The position numbers were made by a program, and so were the translations under genes. 26,586 nt of DNA. Source: CAYHWW01 sp964360145. GTDB taxonomy: Bacteria; Bdellovibrionota; UBA1018; CAYHWW01. Shown here piece after piece: positions 1 to 6,860 of this stretch. The DNA is taken from the NCBI GenBank assembly GCA_964360145.1, contig CAYHWW010000029.1, forward strand, positions 1 through 26,586, read 5' to 3'. The notes beneath the pieces were generated by a model. It was not told the origin of the DNA, did not search any database, and was given only the letters and a program-made list of their open reading frames with translations. How positions within the stretch are numbered: the first letter of the stretch is position 1; every line of letters begins with the position of its first letter.

Positions 1-1
1 T

Positions 2-970
2 ATTCAGTATACGCGTTATGGCACGGTTTTGCTCTGTCTTGTTCAAGGTTACGGCATTGCTGCGGGATTGGAACAGATGTCAAATCCCCCCGTGGTGTTG
101 GTGCCTGGCATGGCATTTAGACTCATGACTGTGGTCACTCTGACCGCAGGGACGGTATTCCTCATGTGGCTTGGGGAGCAGATTACCGAACGAGGAATTG
201 GCAATGGCGTGTCTTTGATTATCTTCGCCGGCATTGCTGCGCGCATTCCTACGGGGATCTCTAATACCTTCAGTCTCTACAGAACTGGTGAGATGTCATT
301 TTTTACCATGCTTTTGGTTGCAGCGATCATCGTAGCAACGTTTGCCTTCATCATCTTCGTGGAGCGGGCACAGAGACGTATTCCAGTGCAGTATGCCAAG
401 CGCGTTGTTGGACGTAAGGTCTATGGTGGTCAAAACACCCATCTGCCGTTGAAGATTAATACCGCAGGTGTGATTCCACCAATCTTCGCATCATCGTTAA
501 TTATGTTTCCCGCCACTTTGGCAACGTTCATTCATCACCCCATCATGCAGTCGGTGCAAACGGCCTTGCAACCCGGCGGTATGTTGTATGACGTTCTCTA
601 CGTGAGCTTGATCGTATTCTTTGCGTACTTCTATACCGCAGTGACCTTCAAGAGCGATGATATCGCTGAAAACATGAAGAAGCACGGCGGTTTCATCCCC
701 GGTATCCGTCCTGGCAAGAAAACAGCAGAATACATCGATTTTGTACTCTCTCGCGTTACGTTGGGCGGCGCGGTTTATATCTCCCTGATCTGCGTGTTGC
801 CCTCCATGATGGCTGAGAAAGCAAAAGTGCCATTCTACTTTGGTGGCACAAGCGTGCTTATTCTAGTCGGGGTGGCTTTGGACACTGTTGCTCAGATCGA
901 ATCCTTCCTGTTGACTCGTAACTACGAAGGCTTTGTTCGCTCCACTCGTATCCGCGGCAGAAGGGCATAA
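2..970 (+). CDS. secY: Protein translocase subunit SecY (5' end outside window)
   Basis: Central pore subunit of the Sec translocon (SecYEG) in the inner membrane, which exports unfolded preproteins and inserts membrane proteins. The frame is open from the first bases, so the N-terminus lies upstream; about 322 residues are visible against roughly 440 for the family, so the first 110-120 are missing. Conserved cytosolic-loop signatures are clear: QRRIPVQYAKR, and GFIPGIRPGKKTAEYID in the loop that contacts SecA and the ribosome. Several hydrophobic segments follow the usual pattern, including a final helix before the basic C-terminus RSTRIRGRRA. The stop codon is 3 nt from adk, the normal spc-operon arrangement. 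A TTG at 29 is an internal codon, not a start. Confidence 0.97.
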   Translation: MQYTRYGTVLLCLVQGYGIAAGLEQMSNPPVVLVPGMAFRLMTVVTLTAGTVFLMWLGEQITERGIGNGVSLIIFAGIAARIPTGISNTFSLYRTGEMSFFTMLLVAAIIVATFAFIIFVERAQRRIPVQYAKRVVGRKVYGGQNTHLPLKINTAGVIPPIFASSLIMFPATLATFIHHPIMQSVQTALQPGGMLYDVLYVSLIVFFAYFYTAVTFKSDDIAENMKKHGGFIPGIRPGKKTAEYIDFVLSRVTLGGAVYISLICVLPSMMAEKAKVPFYFGGTSVLILVGVALDTVAQIESFLLTRNYEGFVRSTRIRGRRA

Positions 971-973
971 GGC

Positions 974-1654
974 ATGTACATGGTCCTTCTTGGTCCGCCA
1001 GGATCTGGCAAAGGCACTCAGGCCAAGATCATTAAGGACCAGGCTGGCTATGCACATTTATCTACTGGGGATATGCTTCGTGTCGCAGTCGCTGCCCAAA
1101 GCCCGCTCGGCCTTCGTGTGAAAGACATCATGGCCAAGGGTGAGCTGGTTTCTGATGAGATTGTTCTGCAGCTCATCGAGGATCGATTGAAGGGTGATGT
1201 CGTTCATTCACCGGGCGTGATCTTTGACGGGTTTCCGAGGAATTTGTCTCAGGCGCAGGCCTTGGACATTATGCTCCGCTCACTCGGGCGCAAGATCGAC
1301 AAAGCTGTTTCCATTGAGATCAATCCTGAGGTACTCATCGAGCGTATTACGGGACGGCGCACGTGCAATGCCTGTGGAGCAGGTTTTCACACCAAGTTCA
1401 GTCCGCCCAAAGTTACAGGGAAGTGTGACAAGTGCGGTGGCGAACTCATTCAACGCCCCGATGATACAGAACAGGTAATTCGCGAGCGCCTCAGAGTATT
1501 TAACCAGCAAACGGCAGCACTGAAGACCTACTATGAGTCTCAGAGTATCTTAGCTCCCGTAGCAGGTGAGGCTGAGCCCCACGAAGTTACTGTGCGGATA
1601 GCCCGTGCAGTAGGCATGAAGGACAAGTGGACAGCGCCGGTGGCGGCTCGCTGA
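974..1654 (+). CDS. adk: Adenylate kinase, long zinc-binding-lid form
   Basis: Cytosolic AMP + ATP = 2 ADP phosphotransferase. The 226-residue product has the P-loop GPPGSGKGT at residues 7-15, the AMP-binding region LSTGDMLR near 29-36, and GFPRN at 86-90. The lid has the long form with four cysteines, C131-x2-C134 and C151-x2-C154, which in this family bind a structural zinc. The DDTEQVIRERLRVF stretch after the lid is typical. It starts 3 nt after the secY stop and is followed by map, the standard spc-cluster order. The C-terminus has about 10 extra residues (KDKWTAPVAAR) beyond the core fold. Confidence 0.97.
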   Translation: MYMVLLGPPGSGKGTQAKIIKDQAGYAHLSTGDMLRVAVAAQSPLGLRVKDIMAKGELVSDEIVLQLIEDRLKGDVVHSPGVIFDGFPRNLSQAQALDIMLRSLGRKIDKAVSIEINPEVLIERITGRRTCNACGAGFHTKFSPPKVTGKCDKCGGELIQRPDDTEQVIRERLRVFNQQTAALKTYYESQSILAPVAGEAEPHEVTVRIARAVGMKDKWTAPVAAR

Positions 1655-1664
1655 ACGTGTATTG

Positions 1665-2417
1665 ATGATTTACCTGAAGTCCAAGTCTGAGATTGAGCTG
1701 ATGCGCCATGCGGGCCGCATTACAGCAGAAGCACTTAATCTTCTTCAGGAGAGTATCGCACCAGGCATGAGCACATGGGACCTGGACATGATAGCAGACG
1801 AAAAATGTCGGAAATTGGGAGTTATTCCTGCATTCAAGGGCTATCAAGGCTTCCCCGCCAGTCTTTGTGTCAGCATTAATGATGAAGTAGTTCATGGCAT
1901 CCCTAGCAAAAAGCGCATTATCAAAGAGGGTGACATCGTCGGGATGGACTTTGGGGTCATTTATCAAGGATATTACGGGGACTCAGCCATAACTGTGCCT
2001 GTTGGTCGGGTGGATGCCCAGGTGCGACTGCTTTTGGACACTGCCCGGGAGAGCCTTGAGGCAGGTATTGCAGAGGCCCGGGTAGGGAACCGGCTCTTCG
2101 ACATTTCCCATGCAATTCAAAAACATGTTGAGGGGCGTCAGTTCTCCGTGGTACGGGAGTTCGTCGGTCACGGTATCGGAAGACATCTTCATGAAGAGCC
2201 ACAGGTGCCAAATTTTGGTCCTAAGGGCAAAGGGATACCCCTTCGTGAAGGAATGGTCATCGCGATAGAACCCATGGTGAACATGGGGGGCCACGCAGTC
2301 CGCGTGGAATCCGATGGCTGGACTGCTGTCACCGCAGACGGCTCATTATCAGCACATTTTGAGCACACGGTCGTCATCACCGACAAGGGTCCGCAGATAC
2401 TAACCAGTTTAAATTGA
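1665..2417 (+). CDS. map: Methionine aminopeptidase, type I
   Basis: Removes the initiator methionine from nascent proteins in the cytosol. The five ligands of the dinuclear metal site are all present: D95 (GMDFG), D106 (GDSA), H169 (GHGIG), E202 (IEPMV) and E233 (FEHTV); H78 (VVHGIP) is the conserved substrate-side histidine. The 250-residue length is that of a type Ia enzyme without an N-terminal zinc extension. I chose the ATG at 1665; a TTG directly before it (1662) is in frame and would add one residue. Neither has a strong Shine-Dalgarno, which fits translational coupling to adk 10 nt upstream. infA, often found after map in this cluster, is not present here. Confidence 0.97.
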   Translation: MIYLKSKSEIELMRHAGRITAEALNLLQESIAPGMSTWDLDMIADEKCRKLGVIPAFKGYQGFPASLCVSINDEVVHGIPSKKRIIKEGDIVGMDFGVIYQGYYGDSAITVPVGRVDAQVRLLLDTARESLEAGIAEARVGNRLFDISHAIQKHVEGRQFSVVREFVGHGIGRHLHEEPQVPNFGPKGKGIPLREGMVIAIEPMVNMGGHAVRVESDGWTAVTADGSLSAHFEHTVVITDKGPQILTSLN

Positions 2418-2439
2418 ACGAGCAGCAAGGAACAACGGG

Positions 2440-2553
2440 ATGAAAGTCAGAGCATCGGTAAAAAAAATCTGTGATAAATGCAAAGTGATTCGTCGTCGGG
2501 GAGTGGTTCGCGTGATTTGTGCGAATGCTCGTCATAAACAGAGACAAGGCTAA
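2440..2553 (+). CDS. rpmJ: 50S ribosomal protein L36 (bL36)
   Basis: A 37-residue gene that runs MKVRASVKKICDKCKVIRRR and ends ARHKQRQG. It is the small zinc-ribbon protein of the large ribosomal subunit. The complete zinc site of the C+ form is present: C11, C14, C27 and H32. It begins 22 nt after map, preceded by AAGGAACAACGGG, and its stop lies 12 nt before rpsM, the standard map-(infA)-rpmJ-rpsM order. Confidence 0.97.
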   Translation: MKVRASVKKICDKCKVIRRRGVVRVICANARHKQRQG

Positions 2554-2565
2554 GGAGTAAAGATC

Positions 2566-2949
2566 GTGGCACGTATTGCTGGTGTTGACCTTCCCCGTAA
2601 CAAACGTATGGAAATCGCGCTGACCTATATCTTTGGGATCGGCCGCAAGACTTCCAAAGCTATTCTTGAAGCGGCGAAAATTGATCTCAATCGTAAATCC
2701 GATGATCTCACTGAGAGCGATGTCGCTAAGATCCGTGAGGCCATTGACAAGCTGGCCAAGGTCGAAGGTGACTTGCGTCGCGAGACGGGCATGAACATCA
2801 AACGCCTCGTCGACTTGGGCTGCTATCGAGGTTTGCGTCACCGGAAAGGTCTGCCTGTTCGCGGTCAACGCACGCATTCCAATGCGCGTACGCGCAAGGG
2901 GCCAGCAGTGGCTATCGCCGGCAAAAAATCCGTCAAGGCTATGAAGTAA
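2566..2949 (+). CDS. rpsM: 30S ribosomal protein S13 (uS13)
   Basis: Head protein of the small subunit that contacts 16S rRNA and bridges to the 50S subunit. The 127-residue product has the typical N-terminus MARIAGVDLPRNKR, the helix-two-turn-helix region YIFGIGRKTSKAIL, and the rRNA-binding C-terminus GLPVRGQRTHSNARTRKG. The start is GTG at 2566, supported by GGAG at 2554-2557 and by the exact family N-terminus. It opens the alpha-operon portion of the cluster. Confidence 0.98.
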   Translation: MARIAGVDLPRNKRMEIALTYIFGIGRKTSKAILEAAKIDLNRKSDDLTESDVAKIREAIDKLAKVEGDLRRETGMNIKRLVDLGCYRGLRHRKGLPVRGQRTHSNARTRKGPAVAIAGKKSVKAMK

Positions 2950-2967
2950 CTAACGAGGTAATGCTTA

Positions 2968-3426
2968 ATGGTTGAGAATAAGACCGAAACAGAGGTCAAA
3001 GAAACACCCCAGGCCGTCGAAGCAGTGGCAGCTGAAGGTGCGGCAACAGCCGTACGCAAAGTGCGTCGCGGCAAGAAAAATGTATCAACGGGGAATGTTT
3101 ATATTCAGTCCTCGTTCAATAACACAATCGTGACCATCACCGATCAGATGGGCAATGTGGTTTGCTGGTCCACTGCCGGCGCGAAGGGGTTCCGCGGTTC
3201 CCGCAAGAACACACCTTTCGCTGCTCAGGTGGCTGCTGAAGATGCAGCAGTGAAGGCCGTTGAGAACGGCATGCGCTCCGTGCAGGTTTTTGTGAACGGC
3301 CCAGGCGCCGGACGGGAATCTGCGCTGCGCGCTCTTCAGGCTGCGGGCCTTCGTGTTACTTTTATCAAGGACATCACGCCGATTGCACACAACGGCTGCC
3401 GTCCTCCCAAGCGTAGGAGAGTCTAG
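2968..3426 (+). CDS. rpsK: 30S ribosomal protein S11 (uS11) with N-terminal extension
   Basis: Platform protein of the 30S subunit near the mRNA exit site. The core is unmistakable: IQSSFNNTIVTITD, GFRGSRKNTPFAAQ, VNGPGAGRESALRAL and the C-terminal NGCRPPKRRRV. At 152 residues it is about 20-25 longer than usual. The extra part is an N-terminal acidic and alanine-rich leader (residues 1-29, rich in E, A, T and V) before the usual basic RKVRRGKKN. The ATG at 2968 has GAGG about 10 nt upstream, and no in-frame start nearer the core was seen, so the extension is probably real. The stop is 2 nt from rpsD. Confidence 0.97.
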   Translation: MVENKTETEVKETPQAVEAVAAEGAATAVRKVRRGKKNVSTGNVYIQSSFNNTIVTITDQMGNVVCWSTAGAKGFRGSRKNTPFAAQVAAEDAAVKAVENGMRSVQVFVNGPGAGRESALRALQAAGLRVTFIKDITPIAHNGCRPPKRRRV

Positions 3427-3428
3427 TA

Positions 3429-4055
3429 ATGGCCAGGTATTGCGGTTCCGTTTGTCGTATTTGCCGCCGCGAAAATAACAAGCTCTTCTTGAAGGGCGAG
3501 CGTTGTTTCACTGATAAGTGCTCTTTTGAGCGCCGCGGTTATCCACCTGGGCAGCACGGCCAGGGGCGGATTAAGTTTTCTGAGTACGGTCTCCAGCTGC
3601 GTGAGAAGCAGAAGGTTAAGAGGATGTACGGCCTCATGGAAAATGAGTTCCGTATCGTGTTTGGTCGCGCCGATCGTATGAAGGGTATGACTGGTAATAA
3701 CCTCATCTCCCTTCTTGAGCGTCGTTTGGACAATGTGTCCTACCGCCTGGGCTTTGCGAACTCTCGTAATGATGCACGTCAACTGGTTTTGCACAATCAC
3801 GTCAATGTGAATGGTAAGCCTGTAAACATTCCCTCCTTCATTGTGAAGAAGGGCGACGCTATTGAAGTGCGCGAGAAGAGCAAGAAGACAACCCGCGTGC
3901 TGAGCGCCCTTGAGGGATTGAAGCGTCGTGAAGTGCCCCAATGGCTCGAAATCGATGCTACGGCCCTTACGGGTAAGGTTCGCGATCTTCCTGCGCGGGA
4001 AGATGTCACCGCACCAGTAGAAGAACGCCTCATCGTCGAATTGTATAGCAAGTAA
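3429..4055 (+). CDS. rpsD: 30S ribosomal protein S4 (uS4)
   Basis: Primary 16S rRNA-binding protein that nucleates assembly of the 30S body; in enterobacteria it also represses its own operon by binding mRNA. The 208-residue product has the four-cysteine N-terminal zinc site C9-x2-C12 with C26 and C31 (the C+ form, as in Thermus), then RRGYPPGQHGQ, and an S4 RNA-binding domain at LERRLDNVSYRLGFANSRNDARQLV. AGGAG at 3415-3419 lies 9 nt before the ATG. It is followed by a hairpin with a T run before rpoA. Confidence 0.98.
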   Translation: MARYCGSVCRICRRENNKLFLKGERCFTDKCSFERRGYPPGQHGQGRIKFSEYGLQLREKQKVKRMYGLMENEFRIVFGRADRMKGMTGNNLISLLERRLDNVSYRLGFANSRNDARQLVLHNHVNVNGKPVNIPSFIVKKGDAIEVREKSKKTTRVLSALEGLKRREVPQWLEIDATALTGKVRDLPAREDVTAPVEERLIVELYSK

Positions 4056-4061
4056 GACCTA

Positions 4062-4087
4062 GGCCCGGGGCACCCCGGGCCTTTTTT
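4062..4087 (+). terminator. Terminator-like hairpin between rpsD and rpoA
   Basis: GGCCCGGGG (4062-4070) can pair with CCCCGGGCC (4073-4081), leaving a very small loop so that 8-9 GC-rich pairs form. It is followed at once by six Ts (4082-4087). The shape is that of an intrinsic terminator. It lies inside the alpha operon, between the rpsD stop and the rpoA start, so it probably works as a partial terminator or attenuator rather than a full stop. Confidence 0.7.
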
Positions 4088-4123
4088 CACCTACACGAAT
4101 CATATTATTCGGAAAGGGACACT

Positions 4124-5218
4124 ATGAGCACTATTACCACTTACACTGCCAAAAACTGGCGGGATCTCATTAAGCCCAAAGCCATGGACGTCGATAAAGA
4201 GTCCTTGACCGTCGGTTACGGCAAATTCATTGCTCGCCCTTTGGAGCGGGGCTTTGGCATCACTCTGGGCAATGCTTTGCGCCGCGTTCTTCTTTCTTCT
4301 CTGCAGGGTGCCTCCATCACCGCAGTGAAAATTGATGGAGTGTTGCACGAGTTCACCTCCATGAACGACGTCAACGAAGATGTCACGGAGATCATCCTCA
4401 ACCTCAAAGAAGTCCGTTTCAAGATGCACAGCGCCGAACAGGCCGTGTTGTTCATTAATAAAGACGGAGCTGGTGTGATTACGGCTGCTGACATTGTGAC
4501 CGGCGAGCATGTGGAGATCCTGAACAAGGATCAGCACATTTGCACCCTGGGCAAGGGCGGCAAGTTTAAGGCTGAGTTGGTAGTGCGTCGTGGTCGCGGC
4601 TATGTCATCGCTGAGAACAACAAGACCGATGAGATGGGTATTGGCTGGGTCGCTCTTGATGCCTTCTTCTCCCCTGTGCGTAAGGTGAATTACACTGTGA
4701 CCCAGTCCCGGGTCGGTCAGCGTACGGACTATGACCGCCTCATCCTGGAAGTATGGACGGATGGCTCTATTCTCCCAGAGGATGCAGTGGCCTTGAGCGC
4801 CAAGATTATGAAGGATCAGCTCTCCGTATTCCTCAACTTCGTTGAAGAATCCGAGCCCGTGGAAATCGCGCCGGAAGAGCTGAAGCCTGAATTTAACCCC
4901 AACTTGTACCGCTCTGTGGATGAGCTGGAGCTTTCAGTGCGCTCTGCCAACTGTCTGCAGTCTGCCAATATTAAGTATATCTATGAGCTCGTTCAGAAGA
5001 CTGAAGCTGAAATGCTCAAGACGAAGAACTTTGGCCGCAAGTCCCTCAACGAGATCAAAGACATCCTTGCTGAAATGGGCTTGAGCTTAGGCATGAAGCT
5101 GGACGGCTTCGTTCCCCCTGCGACCCCCCCTAAGCCCGTTGATACCGACGTGGATGAGAGCCGGATCCGCAGCCACCTCACCGACGCCGATGACACCACC
5201 GGCGACGATTTCGAATAA
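4124..5218 (+). CDS. rpoA: DNA-directed RNA polymerase subunit alpha
   Basis: Scaffold subunit that dimerises and recruits beta and beta' and whose C-terminal domain touches UP elements and activators. The 364-residue product shows the alpha-NTD (about 20-235; FIARPLERGFGITLGNALRR, and RVGQRTDYDRL with ILEVWTDGS) and the alpha-CTD (about 255-330; LELSVRSANCLQSANI, FGRKSLNEIKDIL). It then carries a proline- and acid-rich tail (about 333-364, ending TGDDFE), longer than the E. coli 329-residue protein. GGAAAGGGA lies just before the ATG. It is 68 nt from rpsD, with the hairpin between, and 17 nt from rplQ. Confidence 0.98.
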   Translation: MSTITTYTAKNWRDLIKPKAMDVDKESLTVGYGKFIARPLERGFGITLGNALRRVLLSSLQGASITAVKIDGVLHEFTSMNDVNEDVTEIILNLKEVRFKMHSAEQAVLFINKDGAGVITAADIVTGEHVEILNKDQHICTLGKGGKFKAELVVRRGRGYVIAENNKTDEMGIGWVALDAFFSPVRKVNYTVTQSRVGQRTDYDRLILEVWTDGSILPEDAVALSAKIMKDQLSVFLNFVEESEPVEIAPEELKPEFNPNLYRSVDELELSVRSANCLQSANIKYIYELVQKTEAEMLKTKNFGRKSLNEIKDILAEMGLSLGMKLDGFVPPATPPKPVDTDVDESRIRSHLTDADDTTGDDFE

Positions 5219-5235
5219 GAGTCTAAGGAGTAGTT

Positions 5236-5685
5236 ATGCGTCACAATGTGGATGGACGGCAACTCGGTGCACATTCAGCTCACCGTAAAGCCATGTTTCA
5301 AGCCTTGGCAGTGAGTCTGATTCGCTACGAGCAGATCAAGACCACCGTACCCAAAGCAAAAGAAGTGCGTCGCGTGGTTGATCGTTTGATCACGTTGGCG
5401 AAAAAAGATACCCTGCATGCCCGTCGCTTGGCTTTCGATCGCGTCCGCGACCGTGCAACGGTCACCAAGCTCTTCAACGAGCTTGCTAAGCGCTATACCA
5501 ACCGCCCAGGGGGTTACACCCGTGTGCTGCGTATGGACGGTACCCGTTGGGGCGACGGCGCTGAAATGGCTCTCCTTGAGCTGGTTGACCGCCCGGTTAC
5601 AGAGAAGAAAAAACCAGTAAAAGTTAAGGTCAAGAAAGTCGCGGTTAAAGATCATGATCATAAGCAGAAGCATAAGCACGACTGA
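5236..5685 (+). CDS. rplQ: 50S ribosomal protein L17 (bL17)
   Basis: Large-subunit protein near the tunnel exit. The N-terminus MRHNVDGRQLGAHSAHRKAM and the segment LITLAKKDTLHARRLA are typical, as is NRPGGYTRVLRM. The core ends near residue 122 and is followed by a tail of about 27 residues rich in lysine and histidine (VKVKVKKVAVKDHDHKQKHK), which is commonly variable in this family. The AAGGAG at 5225-5230 supports the ATG. It is the last gene of the cluster and is followed by a strong terminator. Confidence 0.98.
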   Translation: MRHNVDGRQLGAHSAHRKAMFQALAVSLIRYEQIKTTVPKAKEVRRVVDRLITLAKKDTLHARRLAFDRVRDRATVTKLFNELAKRYTNRPGGYTRVLRMDGTRWGDGAEMALLELVDRPVTEKKKPVKVKVKKVAVKDHDHKQKHKHD

Positions 5686-5718
5686 TCGGCTGAAGCATCC
5701 TGACTGTGAATCTAGAGT

Positions 5719-5754
5719 TCGGGGGATCTGCACTGCAGGTCTCCCGATTTTTTT
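5719..5754 (+). terminator. Rho-independent terminator of the ribosomal cluster
   Basis: A 13-bp stem pairs 5719-5731 with 5735-5747 and includes two G-T pairs. It closes a 3-nt loop (ACT) and is followed by seven Ts (5748-5754). It sits 33 nt after the rplQ stop and just before the end of the convergent gene 5766-6842. The minus strand has no T run on its side, so it appears to serve only the + strand. Confidence 0.93.
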
Positions 5755-5765
5755 ATGGGGCTGTT

Positions 5766-6842
5766 TCACTCCGTGAGGCGTTGGATGAGTTGGGAGTCGA
5801 GGGTTTGCCGTCGCTTGCCATCAGCGCCCACCGAGTTGTCCTCCACTCGCAGGTAGAAGTTTACGAGTTCCCCATCGGTTTGAGCCTGAGCTCGACGTTT
5901 GGAGAGTTCGTCCATGACTGCGTTGAAAGCATCCCAGTTGACGTCAGTGGTATCACGAAGGAACGTTCCCTTGGCCTTCTCGTCTTTGGCGTTGGCATCG
6001 ACCCTTTTTTTTTCGTCGACCAGGTCTTTCGCGTAGTCTGCGCGTTCGTAGATATTACTGTTGGAGCTATCGCCGAGGCGTCGATCAACGAGCTTGCGTA
6101 GACCCTCATTCTCCCGGTCTGGATCACTGATCTCGATGCTTTTTTGCCCGGAGCGATCACGAAGAGTACCCTGCCTTACTGCGGAAACTTCAAACTGGCC
6201 CTTCACTAGCGCATCTGTCGCTGTATCGAGCTTACTTCGCGAGGGATCCGCGATGGATCCTGATTTGCCATACTGGACTATGCAGGGAATGAATGGATTT
6301 TCCTCACAACTGCGACTCTTTCCTGTGGTCTTGGCCTTTCGATCTTCATCAATGGAATCCAAGATAGACTTTTGCGGTGGATTTACCCCTGCGGCTTGCG
6401 GTGCTTGCCCTTCATCCAGCTCCGTCATGAGGCGGTTGGACTCCAGGATGTTATCCCTCACTTTCAATGTGTGGCTCATCACTCGGCGTCGGACGGAATC
6501 ATGGCACTGGTCCATGCTGGCACTTTGATCGCAGAGACCTTGGCGCTTGAACTGATCCAACACACCAGTGTCGCTGTTTTTCTTCGCATCGATGAGCTTC
6601 TTCTCCAATGTGAGCAGGTAGCGCTCCATGAGGACATTGGCATCATTTGCGCTTTTCAGTCCCCACATCGTATTACAATTGCGATAGTCGAAGTTCTTAC
6701 CCAGTGCCTGAGGGTTGTCCCAAAGTGAGGGATCACTGCAGTTGAACTCCCTTTGAGCCTGATCCGCCGCGGGCGGAGAGGCTTGGCCCAGGGACAGCAT
6801 CAAAAGTAATATCAAGACGGATGGGCGGAGAGAGCGTGCCAT
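5766..6842 (-). CDS. Secreted six-cysteine protein, unknown function
   Basis: I do not recognise a family. The 358-residue product begins with a signal peptide (SLRP then VLILLLMLSLG, probable cleavage after residue 21, GQA/SPP). The mature part is hydrophilic and contains six cysteines (35, 56, 104, 113, 179, 187), all in its first half, so up to three disulfides are possible. The second half is highly charged and probably helical (AKDLVDEKKRVDANAKDEKA). No transmembrane segment follows the signal peptide. It starts 15 nt after the stop of the sigma-like fusion gene, so the two are probably co-transcribed, and it may also have its own extended -10 promoter. A run of nine As (5'-to-3' on the coding strand; 6005-6013) lies inside codons 276-279. 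Confidence 0.85.
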   Translation of the reverse strand: MARSLRPSVLILLLMLSLGQASPPAADQAQREFNCSDPSLWDNPQALGKNFDYRNCNTMWGLKSANDANVLMERYLLTLEKKLIDAKKNSDTGVLDQFKRQGLCDQSASMDQCHDSVRRRVMSHTLKVRDNILESNRLMTELDEGQAPQAAGVNPPQKSILDSIDEDRKAKTTGKSRSCEENPFIPCIVQYGKSGSIADPSRSKLDTATDALVKGQFEVSAVRQGTLRDRSGQKSIEISDPDRENEGLRKLVDRRLGDSSNSNIYERADYAKDLVDEKKRVDANAKDEKAKGTFLRDTTDVNWDAFNAVMDELSKRRAQAQTDGELVNFYLRVEDNSVGADGKRRQTLDSQLIQRLTE

Positions 6843-6851
6843 GGCCCCTGT

Positions 6852-6860
6852 ATTATATCA
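6852..6860 (-). promoter_or_regulatory. Extended -10 promoter candidate for the secreted protein
   Basis: On the minus strand the sequence reads TGATATAAT, a perfect extended -10 (TGnTATAAT), and it overlaps the stop codon of the fusion gene. No good -35 is visible, which extended -10 promoters can tolerate. The start codon follows only 9 nt after TATAAT, so a transcript from here would have a leader of about 3 nt. Candidate only. Confidence 0.35.

Noticed and set aside
19..33. TGGCACGGTTTTGCT looks like a sigma54 -24/-12 promoter.
   Set aside because: The spacing is one base too short (4 instead of 5 between TGGCAC and TTGC), and it lies inside the secY coding frame where the codons explain it.
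2567..2580. TGGCACGTATTGCT at the rpsM start looks like a sigma54 site.
   Set aside because: Spacing is two bases too short, and the bases encode the conserved S13 start MARIAG.
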